A stretch of 64,000 nucleotides of DNA, from positions 2,356,001 to 2,420,000 of the forward strand of contig JAWKWE010000004.1 in NCBI GenBank assembly GCA_041397645.1, written 5' to 3'. A program made the translations under genes and the position numbers. The stretch comes from Hyphomicrobiaceae bacterium. GTDB taxonomy: Bacteria > Pseudomonadota > Alphaproteobacteria > Rhizobiales > Hyphomicrobiaceae. Of the stretch, positions 1-7,697 are shown piece after piece. The notes below the pieces were generated by a model, which made no database searches, was not told the origin of the DNA, and was given only the letters and a program-made list of their open reading frames with translations. Numbering within the stretch: the stretch's first letter is position 1; every line of letters starts with the position of its first letter.

Positions 1-868
1 TGTCTGCAGATAGGTACTGTTGATAGGAGAGGCAATAATCCCAGCCGTTGGGCAGGGTCTTTTCTAGAGTGTATGAGAATATTCCGTTCGTATGATCTCC
101 AATGATCGTGACGTTGGGGAGCTCGCGCAAGGCAAGTGCGAACGCCTCGCCGCCGCTAAAGACCGCGTCGCATGTCAAAAGAATAATGGGACCAACGAAG
201 CGGGGACTGCCATGCGGCTCCAAATGCCATGTCTTGAGGGGCGACCAGTCGTTCGCACCACAACCGAGCTTCGTCCGCCTATGGAAGGCAACCCGTTGAC
301 GGTCTGCGAAGCGGTTGATGATCGCGATGGCTGTGCTGTCGTCGCCGCCGGGATTGCCGCGAATGTCGATGATGAAGCCCCTGAGGCTGGAAAAGTCCTG
401 CTGCAACTTATTGAGTGCAGTTGAAAGCTTCTTCTTACCGATCCCTTCGAGCTCTAAAATGCGCAAATAGCCGATGCTCTCGGAGCGTCCGTAGTGAAGC
501 ACCCAGGCTTCTGTGGGGGCTGGCACGTCAAATCCGTTGGACACGAGCGTTCTCGATGTCGTCTGAAATAGCTGCCGTACACCATCCTTGCCAAGCGCAG
601 TATGAAACCGAGTTGGCTTCTCCGCTGTGAAGCGGCGTTTCATACCATCGATCTGGGCTTTGACCTCCACGTGTCCATCGTTCAGGGGATCGATCATGCA
701 ACACAGCGTATCGAATAGCTCCGCATCTGTGGTCAGACCCGTGATGCGCGGTCGATAGATCTGGTATTGCCGTACCCAGTCGACTCGCCTCAGTTCGAAA
801 AACGGATATCTTTCGAAAAAGGTTTTCCAGAAGACTTCAAAATTTCTCACAGGGTCGCGATCGATCAT
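1..868 (-). CDS. S41-family (C-terminal processing type) peptidase, 3' end outside window
   Basis: The minus strand is open from an ATG at 868 to the window edge, so the stop is not visible (about 289 residues seen). A GAGGGA ribosome-binding site lies 7 bases before the ATG. Around residue 165-175 is the S41 core motif DIRGNPGG, and at about residue 238 is FSGGEAF, where the serine would be the nucleophile. The N-terminal part (FERYPFFELRRVDW) resembles the helical N-terminal domain of S41 proteases related to tricorn/CtpA. No signal peptide is evident, so a cytoplasmic location or a non-classical family member is possible. It is transcribed away from the TraX-like gene. The family is clear; the substrate is unknown. 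Confidence 0.8.
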   Translation of the reverse strand, partial: MIDRDPVRNFEVFWKTFFERYPFFELRRVDWVRQYQIYRPRITGLTTDAELFDTLCCMIDPLNDGHVEVKAQIDGMKRRFTAEKPTRFHTALGKDGVRQLFQTTSRTLVSNGFDVPAPTEAWVLHYGRSESIGYLRILELEGIGKKKLSTALNKLQQDFSSLRGFIIDIRGNPGGDDSTAIAIINRFADRQRVAFHRRTKLGCGANDWSPLKTWHLEPHGSPRFVGPIILLTCDAVFSGGEAFALALRELPNVTIIGDHTNGIFSYTLEKTLPNGWDYCLSYQQYLSAD

Positions 869-939
869 TGTCCGATCCCTCGCAGCAGGCACGAGCGCTT
901 AGCAATGTTTGGTTTTGACATCAGTGCCGGTGGCAAGGG

Positions 940-1749
940 TCACAACCCTGCGTCTGGCCAGAGTCCAACGATCAGCTCCGATACGGCAAGTTGAACGGCA
1001 TAGATCGCCAAGGTGTACCTTCCGACAAAACGAAGCATTGCTGTCATCGATTGAGGTGGTTGAATGGGACTTGCGCCGCGACGAAACCGGACGAGGGCCA
1101 GCGATAGAACAATTATTCCAACGATAAAGACTGCCAGTTGAGCTTGCGAAAAAGAATACTCAATTTGCTCGAACCAAACATAGAGCGGTACTGTGATGAG
1201 GAAAGCAAGTATGCGCATGGCGCTCAAGTGCCGCTGCGAGTCGTTTCGCGGCATAGAGTTTGCTCCAACCACTTTGGAAGCTGAAGTGTAGTTCACATAC
1301 ATACGTTGCAAAAGTCCGCACAGTGCCCAAAGCCAACCCTCTGCGCCATAGTCAAAGAGGTTCGATGTGAGGGGCAGCGCTAGAACCAAGAAACAAATTA
1401 CTCCAGTGAAAGCGAGCCATTGAAAGTTTTCAATGAATTGCGCGGCATACGGGCGCACCAATCGGATCAATGCGAAACTTAGTAGAATATTCGGCGAGAC
1501 CCAATTCCAGTCTTCGTTCCAGCTTTCAAGTACCGTGAGAACCAAACCGAGTGAAAGCCAACTTAGCGGCACCTGCCGCGTATTGGCATAGCCCATGAGG
1601 AAGAAAAATGGAGGAGCTGCCATACGGCCTAGCGTGCTCCACCAAGAATCGTTTTCGACAAAAAAGTGCCCAAAGTGGTCAATGGCAACTAGAATAATTG
1701 CACAAGCCTTTAGCCAATCGGTGTTGTCGACCGTGTGAGGTGCAGACAT
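940..1749 (-). CDS. TraX-family membrane protein
   Basis: This is a 269-residue protein with about seven or eight hydrophobic segments. The opening DWLKACAIILVAIDHFGHFF is the typical TraX/acyltransferase-like first helix with a conserved DH pair. TraX is the F-plasmid pilin N-acetylation factor, and chromosomal TraX homologues have unproven roles. I place the start at the ATG at 1749 (MSAPHTVDNTDW), because residues further upstream are not hydrophobic or family-like; the ribosome-binding site is weak. No other conjugation gene is visible, so a pilin-modifying job cannot be inferred here. Confidence 0.7.
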   Translation of the reverse strand: MSAPHTVDNTDWLKACAIILVAIDHFGHFFVENDSWWSTLGRMAAPPFFFLMGYANTRQVPLSWLSLGLVLTVLESWNEDWNWVSPNILLSFALIRLVRPYAAQFIENFQWLAFTGVICFLVLALPLTSNLFDYGAEGWLWALCGLLQRMYVNYTSASKVVGANSMPRNDSQRHLSAMRILAFLITVPLYVWFEQIEYSFSQAQLAVFIVGIIVLSLALVRFRRGASPIQPPQSMTAMLRFVGRYTLAIYAVQLAVSELIVGLWPDAGL

Positions 1750-2137
1750 TTTAATGCAACCTACCGCGCATGGCTGGCACTTTTCAGGGGCCGGCTGCTG
1801 GTCGAATTGCTTGGAGCAGTTCAACCACTTTATCTAGCCCCAAACTGTTAGGCCACAGACGCCGGTTCCTCCAGGTGCCTCAGTGACACGATTGCGAGTG
1901 ATAGCGAAAGGTAATCCAAATCTTGAGATGTAGGAGCGAAGGACAAGATTAAGGCCAAGATCTCGGGGGCCTGGATCGCTCGGACAATCGGATTTACTGG
2001 CCATGAAGACTGCGGTGCAAACTTCTGCGTAAGTTTTGCGGGATTTAGTCCCGCACTGTGCTGATCCGATGGGCAATTGTTGCAACGGGCGCCCAGCTAA
2101 CACGTTGAATTATCTTGCTTTGTTCTATCTGTCTCGT
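1750..2137. other. gap without a supported gene
   Basis: Short open frames exist here, but they have no recognisable product and read into tRNA-derived sequence. I see no gene between the TraX-like start and the tRNA fragment. This is probably the eroded edge of an element. Confidence 0.5.
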
Positions 2138-2183
2138 ATTTTGATTCCGCCATGCGGAGGTTCGAACCCTCCCACCCCAGCCA
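2138..2183 (+). repeat. 3' half of tRNA-Gln(TTG), attachment-site remnant
   Basis: These 46 bases are identical to the 3' part of the intact tRNA-Gln of this window (57770-57815, opposite strand). They begin in the anticodon loop and end with the encoded CCA. The sequence to the left does not resemble a tRNA 5' half, so this is not a working tRNA. A 3' tRNA copy beside a recombinase gene is the classic trace of site-specific integration. Identity ends exactly at 2138, within the anticodon loop, which may mark the crossover region. Confidence 0.85.
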
Positions 2184-2461
2184 ACGTCTAAGCCATTTAT
2201 ATCGCTGTAAAAAAGACTTTTTGTCGTATAGTGAATTGGCGCCTAACTTCCGACGGTTAGCGCGGTGTGCGTGTGACTGAGCCGCGATGAGAGACGTCAA
2301 TTCGCGGGATATGCCGCCTACACGACGAGGTTATCTCTCGAGGCCTTTTTCGTGCTGCGGGTTCGCGCCAAAAGCGCGTGCGCTATTCGTCCGTTTTTCA
2401 ATCTTGAAAACGTGCCATGATTCGCTCTCCGCTGAGTGTGCGAAGTCTCGCCTCTGTTGCA

Positions 2462-4195
2462 TCAAAGGAAGCCGAGGTGACGTCGCTGAAGCGACCATTC
2501 CCGAGGCAACGTGTGTGTCTTCGTGATGAAGTTCCTCGCCGTTAGCGTCGTCGGATGACGACCGTCGAGCACCGCTGCAACGATATCTGGCGCGAGGAAA
2601 CTGATCCGCAGAAGTGCCGTGATGTAGTTGGCGTTCGTTTTGATCCGCCGCGCGGATGCTTCGATGCTCTCGCCGGTCCCGTTGAATATCTTTTCGCGGA
2701 CATCAAAAGCTTTGACGAACAAATTGATCAGCGTGGTGTTCGGTGCTTGCGCTGTCGCAGCGCGCACGACGAGTCGCATGCCTTGTCCTGCGCGTTTCAA
2801 TGCGGCGTCCACTTTCAAGACGATAGGGTCCTGGCCGCTGCCAATCTCGCCGCGTCTCCTGGCCTCCGGCTTTCCGGGTTGCGTCAGCGCATAGAAGACG
2901 TGCAACCGGTCGATCTCGACGTCTATGTGCCCTGGTTGAATGACGACCCGACTGACGATCCTCCGGATCAGCACTCTGCGTTCAGTTGGTGACCGCTGTT
3001 CCCAACCACCCGCGAGGTCCGCAGCACTACTTAAGATTTGCTGCTTTGGCACCTTTTCAAAGCCGATTTCAGAAAGAGCTTCGAGGACGGCGGGGCCCGA
3101 CGAAAGGAAGTCCTTGATCGTTTTCCCGACAAGCGCTTCGATATCGCTCGCCGGGATACGGCGACCGCGTGGTGCTTCGGCTCTCGGCCCCGTGATCAAG
3201 TTGTTGGATACGTAATACCGATAGCGCTTGCCAGTTTTTACGGCATGGCTCGGTGTTAAGCGACAACCATCTCCGTCATACAGAATGCCCGTCAGCAGGC
3301 TAGCCTCTTGAACTCCAGCGGCGGCCTCACGGTCATGCGTGTTGTCCTCGAGCCGCTTCGCAACCGCATCCCAGAGCGGTCGATCGATGATCGGCGCGTG
3401 TTCGCCCGGATATGCCTTGTCCTTGTGGACGATCTCGCCGAGGTAGATCCGGTTCTTGAGCATATGATAGAGCGCCCCGCGGGCAAATGGCTTTCCACCT
3501 GTCGTCTTGCCGTGTTTGTCGATCCGTTGTTTGGAGACGATGCCCTGTTGGCTGAGGTCGTTCCTCAAGGCCGACACAGCACCGAGTTCGAGGTAACGCC
3601 GAAAGATGCGCCTGACAGTTTCTGCCTCGTGCGGTGTGATCACGAGTTTTCGGTCGCGCACATCATATCCCAGCGGCGGGTAGCCACCCATCCACATGCC
3701 CTTCTTCTTGGACGCGGCGATCTTGTCGCGGATGCGTTCACCGGCGATTTCGCGTTCAAATTGGGCGAAGGAAAGGAGCACGTTGAGCGTCAGGCGCCCC
3801 ATGGACGAGGTTGTGTTGAACTGTTGCGTAACGGAGACGAACGAGACGGACGACGCGTCGAATATTTCCACGATCTTGGCGAAGTCTGCCAGGGAGCGGG
3901 TGAGCCGATCAACCTTGTAGACGACAACACAATCAACTTTGCCGTCACGGACGTCATTGAAAAGACGTTGGACGGACGGCCGTTCGAGAGTTGCTCCAGA
4001 AATGCCTCCGTCGTCATACATCTCAGGAAGGGCGAGCCAACCGGCGTGGCGCTGGCTCAAGATATAGGCCTCGCACGCTTCTCGCTGCGCATCGAGAGAA
4101 TTGAAATCCTGCTCCAGGCCCTCTTCAGAAGATTTTCGCGTGTAGATTGCGCAGCGCAAGCGCGACGCTTTCGTTGCGGTCGAGGCATTAGTCAT
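2462..4195 (-). CDS. large serine recombinase (module A)
   Basis: This is a 577-residue large serine recombinase. Residues about 12-160 form the resolvase/invertase catalytic domain: YTRKSS carries the nucleophilic serine, followed by FNSLDAQREAC and the YKVDRLTRSL and FAQFEREIAGERIRDK motifs. A recombinase domain and a zinc-ribbon-like region (DGDGCRLTPSHAVKTG, poorly provided with cysteines) follow. The C-terminal helical part ends in RRHLGFL. Such enzymes integrate or excise elements between att sites. The start is the ATG at 4195 after GGGAGG. It overlaps the DUF2924 gene by 8 bases and is transcribed toward the tRNA-Gln fragment at 2138-2183, as integrases usually are. The same three-gene order recurs at 11.8-14.5 kb. 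Confidence 0.92.
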   Translation of the reverse strand: MTNASTATKASRLRCAIYTRKSSEEGLEQDFNSLDAQREACEAYILSQRHAGWLALPEMYDDGGISGATLERPSVQRLFNDVRDGKVDCVVVYKVDRLTRSLADFAKIVEIFDASSVSFVSVTQQFNTTSSMGRLTLNVLLSFAQFEREIAGERIRDKIAASKKKGMWMGGYPPLGYDVRDRKLVITPHEAETVRRIFRRYLELGAVSALRNDLSQQGIVSKQRIDKHGKTTGGKPFARGALYHMLKNRIYLGEIVHKDKAYPGEHAPIIDRPLWDAVAKRLEDNTHDREAAAGVQEASLLTGILYDGDGCRLTPSHAVKTGKRYRYYVSNNLITGPRAEAPRGRRIPASDIEALVGKTIKDFLSSGPAVLEALSEIGFEKVPKQQILSSAADLAGGWEQRSPTERRVLIRRIVSRVVIQPGHIDVEIDRLHVFYALTQPGKPEARRRGEIGSGQDPIVLKVDAALKRAGQGMRLVVRAATAQAPNTTLINLFVKAFDVREKIFNGTGESIEASARRIKTNANYITALLRISFLAPDIVAAVLDGRHPTTLTARNFITKTHTLPREWSLQRRHLGFL

Positions 4196-4673
4196 TTTTG
4201 CCCTCCCGCAAGCGGGCGGTCGGCGACTGAGTTCGCGCTCTCAAGCCGAAGAAGCGCGGGCCTGACCAATGTGCGCCGGTGATGGCCTCGGCGATTTTGC
4301 TCAAGGAAGCGTAGGTCTGCCCGCGCCATTCAAAGCCGTCGGCCAAGACTTGAACCTCATGGGTTGTTCCGTTCCATTCGCGCAGCAGCTTCGTTCCGGG
4401 CTTGAAAGCGGTCTGCCGTTCAAGCTTGCGTTCGGCACCTGAGGCGCTTTGATCGGACAGGATTCTGAGACGCCGAAGGGTCGGCTTTGAAAGCCCGCCG
4501 TGAACGGCCTCCTGGATCTTGTAGGCGATGCCGCGGATCAGGAGATCACGACTGAGCCTGTGTGGCGGCGGCTTTCGATAAAGCCGCCGCCATTCTGTTC
4601 GCAGCTCTGGGAGACCGAGTATCTCGATCGCTATAAGCTTGGCTTCGAGGTCGGTGTGAAACGAAACGCCCAT
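4188..4673 (-). CDS. DUF2924 protein (module A)
   Basis: This 161-residue basic protein belongs to the DUF2924 family. Conserved marks are LRTEWRRLYRKPPP, LSRDLLIRGIAYKIQE, PGTKLLREWNGTTHEV and the C-terminal ITGAHWSGPRFFGL. Its function is unproven. The family almost always sits beside large serine recombinases in alphaproteobacteria, so a role as recombination accessory or directionality factor is a reasonable inference. It overlaps the recombinase start and lies 2 bases after the DUF3489 gene, so the three genes are probably one transcript. A paralogue lies at 13690-14148. Confidence 0.85.
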   Translation of the reverse strand: MGVSFHTDLEAKLIAIEILGLPELRTEWRRLYRKPPPHRLSRDLLIRGIAYKIQEAVHGGLSKPTLRRLRILSDQSASGAERKLERQTAFKPGTKLLREWNGTTHEVQVLADGFEWRGQTYASLSKIAEAITGAHWSGPRFFGLRARTQSPTARLREGKND

Positions 4674-4675
4674 CG

Positions 4676-5041
4676 TCAGCGACCGCGCTTTGTGTCGATG
4701 CGGTAGCGGCGCAATCCGCCCGCGGTCTTCGACGACGTGAGTGCGAGGCCGAGCTTCTTCTTGATCGTGCCTGCGAGGAACCCACGCACGCTGTGCTGCT
4801 GCCAGCCCGAGGCTTCCATCATTTCCGTGATGGTGGCGCCGTCGCGCCGGCGCAGAAGTGTCAGGATGCGATCCTGTTTCGTGACGCGCGCGGTATGCTG
4901 CTCGTCGTTGGGTTCTACCTTGCTTGCGACGGTGTGCTTTGAAGAAGACTTTTCAGTTGCCTTGGGCTTTTCGCTTTTGGCAGAGGTTGCGGACTTTGTT
5001 CGTTTGGTCTGGCTCGAGACGCGGGCTTCCATTGTGGTCAT
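4676..5041 (-). CDS. DUF3489 protein (module A)
   Basis: This 121-residue protein has a Lys/Ser/Thr-rich, low-complexity N-terminal half and a winged-helix-like C-terminal half. The latter contains TKQDRILTLLRRRDG, TITEMMEASGWQQHSVRGFL and KKKLGLALTSSK, the DUF3489 signature, which looks like a small DNA-binding domain. I chose the ATG at 5041, with GGAG 7 bases upstream. The longer open frame is rejected because the paralogous copy does not preserve it upstream. It heads the DUF3489-DUF2924-recombinase operon and could act as its regulator (inference). Confidence 0.85.
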   Translation of the reverse strand: MTTMEARVSSQTKRTKSATSAKSEKPKATEKSSSKHTVASKVEPNDEQHTARVTKQDRILTLLRRRDGATITEMMEASGWQQHSVRGFLAGTIKKKLGLALTSSKTAGGLRRYRIDTKRGR

Positions 5042-5210
5042 GGTGGGCTCCAGGGGTTTCAAGGTTGCGCCACCTCGGCGCTCCCACCACCCGAAGCCCC
5101 GCGTTCCGCGAGGCGAACCCCGAAAATTCGGCACCCCAGCTAACCGGCGCCCGTCACGCCACCAATGCGTCCTTTGCGGCAGAAGTCGAGGCCTGATTTC
5201 GCTCCGAAGC
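5042..5210 (-). ncRNA. candidate structured 5' leader of the DUF3489 operon (module A)
   Basis: This stretch matches 14513-14684 at roughly nine of ten positions by eye, although the reading frame is not kept, so it is conserved as nucleic acid. Read on the minus strand it offers several hairpins: GGCGCC/GGTGCC (plus-strand arms 5146-5151 and 5130-5135), CCGA/TCGG (5120-5131), CCTCGCG-GAA-CGCGGGG (5097-5113) and GCGCC/GGCGC (5067-5081). The first two share bases and so exclude each other. It ends at the GGAG ribosome-binding site. It could be a regulatory leader, an untranslated RNA, or part of the element's DNA recognition region. Confidence 0.5.
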
Positions 5211-5325
5211 GCGCGAAATTGGACGCGTCGGTTAACGAAGGCGTGCTATCGATTTTGGATGTTGAGCGGATGATATTCGCTGCGTCAGAAACGGCGCGAC
5301 TGACCCTCAGCCGAAGTATCTACGC

Positions 5326-5883
5326 TCACGATCTCTTCCGGCCCGTCAGCATGGCCTTCACGAGATTCTCTCCGTGCTCGACGCTCGCAACGATGACACC
5401 AAAGACGTGGAGCCCAATCAGAGCGAGCGTCACATTCGCCAACGCCTCATGGATTTCCTCCAGTGCTTTCGAACCCCAATACGCATCTGTCGTCATGAGC
5501 GTGCCGGCTATGCAAAGCCCCGCCAGCATGACGAGGAGCGCGACGATCATCCAGCCGCCGGCGGGATTGTGTCCGACAACGCGGGGGGCTTGCAGTCGCA
5601 CGCTCTGCTTTAAGAATTCGGCGACTGCCCGCGGCCCCTTGACGAAATTGGTGAAGCGCGCGTGGCGGGGACCAACAAAACCCCATGCGATTCGCAAGGC
5701 AACGAGTGCGGCGATTGCATAGCCTGCCGTCAGATGCAGCCATTCGATCTCGTCGCCGGTCAAGAACGCGACCACGAAAAGCACGACGAGGCTCCAGTGA
5801 AAGATGCGGACAAAGGGGTCCCACACCTTCATTGTTGCCGGCGGCATGGGGCCGCCGGCAATTTCCGATCGTTCGAAATTCAT
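5326..5883 (-). CDS. cytochrome b561-type membrane protein (copy 1)
   Basis: This 185-residue protein has four predicted membrane helices and belongs to the bacterial/Ni-hydrogenase type cytochrome b561 family. The opening VWDPFVRIFHW with His29, then His50, the VGHNPAGG loop (His105), His145 and His159, provide the likely b-heme ligands. It should pass electrons through the inner membrane. The start is the ATG at 5883, overlapping the stop of the PepSY gene by ATGA, so the two are probably coupled. A paralogue follows the second recombinase module (14869-15447). Confidence 0.85.
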   Translation of the reverse strand: MNFERSEIAGGPMPPATMKVWDPFVRIFHWSLVVLFVVAFLTGDEIEWLHLTAGYAIAALVALRIAWGFVGPRHARFTNFVKGPRAVAEFLKQSVRLQAPRVVGHNPAGGWMIVALLVMLAGLCIAGTLMTTDAYWGSKALEEIHEALANVTLALIGLHVFGVIVASVEHGENLVKAMLTGRKRS

Positions 5884-6185
5884 CGCGACGCGGTCCCCTT
5901 CTTGGGCAGGGCCGACCATACGGTGCCGACGGGATTGCCCGTCGCCGGATCGATGAAGAACTCGATGCGCTTGCCATCGGTGTCTCGCGCATAGATCTCA
6001 GCGCACGAGCCCTTCATTTTAGACTTGGCAACCACGTAGCCGTGATCCTTGACGATCTTCTCAATGGCTTCGAGCGTCATCCACTTGCTCTTCGGCTCGT
6101 TGGTACAGGGCTTGCCGAAGCTTTCAGCCAATGCGCTTCCACTGAGTGCGGCAAAGACAGTGGCGGCGATCATAGTTCTCTTCAT
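5880..6185 (-). CDS. periplasmic PepSY-domain protein
   Basis: This 101-residue secreted protein has a signal peptide (MKRTMIAATVFAALSGSALA) followed by one PepSY unit: WMTLEAIEKIVKDHGYVV, an acidic strand, then FFIDPATGNPVGTV. Two cysteines (CTNEP and GSCAE) could form a disulphide. The ATG at 6185 is chosen for its signal peptide and the AAGGAA just upstream. PepSY domains act as periplasmic modulators of proteases, sensors or redox partners. Here the gene is coupled by ATGA to the cytochrome b561 gene and follows a second PepSY gene. Confidence 0.82.
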   Translation of the reverse strand: MKRTMIAATVFAALSGSALAESFGKPCTNEPKSKWMTLEAIEKIVKDHGYVVAKSKMKGSCAEIYARDTDGKRIEFFIDPATGNPVGTVWSALPKKGTASR

Positions 6186-6259
6186 GACATGTTCCTTATT
6201 GCATTGTTTGGTTGAGTAACCCCGCGTCATGCAGGTGCCCTGTCGGCGGCGGCGAGCGG

Positions 6260-6544
6260 TCAGGAGTCTTCCGATTTGACGACGCTGGCGGTCACGGGGT
6301 CGAGCTTCAGTTCGGACTTCGTGCCGTTCTTGTCCTCGACGTCGGCTTCCGCGCAGCCGTCTTCGAACTCGATTTCCTTGACCTTGTATCCCTGCTCGGT
6401 GAGTTTCGATTTGAGCTGTTCGAGCGTCAGCCATTGCTCCTTTGGAGCTTTGGTGCAGCCTTCGTCCTCGCTTGCGAACGCATTCGAGGTGAGGGCAAGG
6501 CCGATTGCCAGGGCTATGACGGCTAGGTTTGGAGCGGTGCGCAT
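6260..6544 (-). CDS. periplasmic PepSY-domain protein
   Basis: This 94-residue protein has a signal peptide (MRTAPNLAVIALAIGLAL, cut near SNAFA) and one PepSY unit (WLTLEQLKSKLTEQGYKV, then LKLDPVTASVVK). Like its downstream neighbour it has two cysteines (EGCTKAP, DGCAEAD), so the two genes look like an old duplication. The ATG at 6544 is preceded by AGAAGGAGA. It leads the operon PepSY-PepSY-cytochrome b561, divergent from the PepSY-response regulator-kinase operon that starts at 6700. Confidence 0.8.
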   Translation of the reverse strand: MRTAPNLAVIALAIGLALTSNAFASEDEGCTKAPKEQWLTLEQLKSKLTEQGYKVKEIEFEDGCAEADVEDKNGTKSELKLDPVTASVVKSEDS

Positions 6545-6699
6545 GTTGTCTCCTTCTGCTACATCACGCCGCCTCTTCATGGGCGACATGCACGCCTTAT
6601 GCAGCAGGGCGGGTGACCGCCTCCTGATGCGAGCCGTCAGCATTTCGTCAGGTCACCGGCCGTAGCGTCGGGACGGACATTTGTCAGAGATCAATCAAT

Positions 6700-7032
6700 A
6701 TGCTGCGACGCTCTCCTAAATTTGCTTTACTGGTTTTGACGGCCCTGCTTGGAACCGTGGCACCCTCTTTCGCAGATGATGACGAACGCGGCGACGAAAA
6801 TCACCGGCATGACAGAATTCGAGGAGCGGTCGAGCGCGGCGAGATCAAGCCCCTCGTCGACGTCTTGCAGTTTGTACAACCCAAGCTGCCCGGTGAGATC
6901 GTTGGTGTCGAAGCTGAGTACACGGACGGCCGCTGGGTCTACGAGTTTCGCGTCCTCGACAGACAAGGCCGCATGTTCGAGGTCTCCGTCGATGCCGCAA
7001 CCGCTGAGATCTCAAGAATCGAGGACAAATGA
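6700..7032 (+). CDS. periplasmic PepSY-domain protein, first gene of a two-component operon
   Basis: This 110-residue protein has a signal peptide (cut near PSFADDDE), an Asp/Glu/His-rich linker and a PepSY unit (GEIKPLVDVLQFVQ, VYEFRVLDRQGRMFEVSVDAAT). The stop overlaps the start of the response regulator (ATGA), so the proteins are made together. Similar genes precede QseB/PmrA-type systems, where the PepSY protein may tune the sensor in the periplasm (inference). The ribosome-binding site is weak. Confidence 0.8.
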   Translation: MLRRSPKFALLVLTALLGTVAPSFADDDERGDENHRHDRIRGAVERGEIKPLVDVLQFVQPKLPGEIVGVEAEYTDGRWVYEFRVLDRQGRMFEVSVDAATAEISRIEDK

Positions 7033-7697
7033 TGCGCGTTCTCGTCGTCGAGGATGATTTGAGGATTGCCGCGGATGTCTGCAGTGCGCTCCGGACTGCC
7101 GGCTATTTGACCGACCTCGCAGCCGATGGGGAGGACGCATGGTTTCGCGGCGATACAGAGGACTATGACCTCGTCGTTCTCGATCTCGGTCTGCCGCGGA
7201 TGGACGGATTGGCCGTGCTCAAGAAGTGGCGGAGCGCCAAGCGCAATATGCCGGTCATTGCACTCACCGCACGCGGCAGCTGGATGGAGCGCGTGGAAGG
7301 CATCGATGCTGGCGCCGATGACTACCTGCCCAAACCCTTCCGTATGGAAGAACTGATTGCGCGCATTCGAGCGCTCGTAAGGCGATCGAGCGGACACTCG
7401 TCATCCCTGATAACGGCGGGCGATCTGATGCTCGATGAACGGCAAATGCGCGTGAGCGTGGCCGGCGTCCCGGTCGATTTGGCGCCGCTCGAATACCGTG
7501 CCGTTGCCTACCTGATGCACAATATCGGCCGCGTCGTTCCTCAAGGTGAGCTGAGCGAGCATATACACGGCTCAGCGGATGCCTATGACTCCAACGCGAT
7601 TGAAGCGTTGATAGCGCGAATTCGGCACAAGATCGGCGGCGATTTCATCAAGACTCGGCGAGGCTTCGGCTACATCGTCGAAGAGGCTGCGTCGTGA
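7029..7697 (+). CDS. OmpR/PhoB-family response regulator
   Basis: This 222-residue regulator has a receiver domain (VVEDD near the N-terminus, phospho-acceptor Asp52 in VVLDLGLP, lysine in the LPKPF motif) and a C-terminal winged-helix domain (VAPLEYR-like entry, GFGYIV end). It overlaps the PepSY gene upstream (ATGA) and the kinase downstream (GTGA). Its targets are unknown. The divergent PepSY-cytochrome b561 operon next door is the obvious candidate. Confidence 0.93.
   Translation: MMRVLVVEDDLRIAADVCSALRTAGYLTDLAADGEDAWFRGDTEDYDLVVLDLGLPRMDGLAVLKKWRSAKRNMPVIALTARGSWMERVEGIDAGADDYLPKPFRMEELIARIRALVRRSSGHSSSLITAGDLMLDERQMRVSVAGVPVDLAPLEYRAVAYLMHNIGRVVPQGELSEHIHGSADAYDSNAIEALIARIRHKIGGDFIKTRRGFGYIVEEAAS

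Noticed and set aside
1834..2300. Two minus-strand open frames of 89 and 67 codons
   Set aside because: One reads through the tRNA-Gln fragment (giving a typical WEGSNLRMAES artefact), and the other has no start signal or recognisable product.
3308..4282. Long open frame (324 codons) on the plus strand
   Set aside because: It is antisense to the serine recombinase and DUF2924 genes; its translation has no family features and follows the GC-rich codon pattern of the real genes.
4676..5134. Longer DUF3489 start upstream of 5041
   Set aside because: The added residues are not kept in module B, where the same DNA is in another frame; the ATG at 5041 has the good ribosome-binding site.
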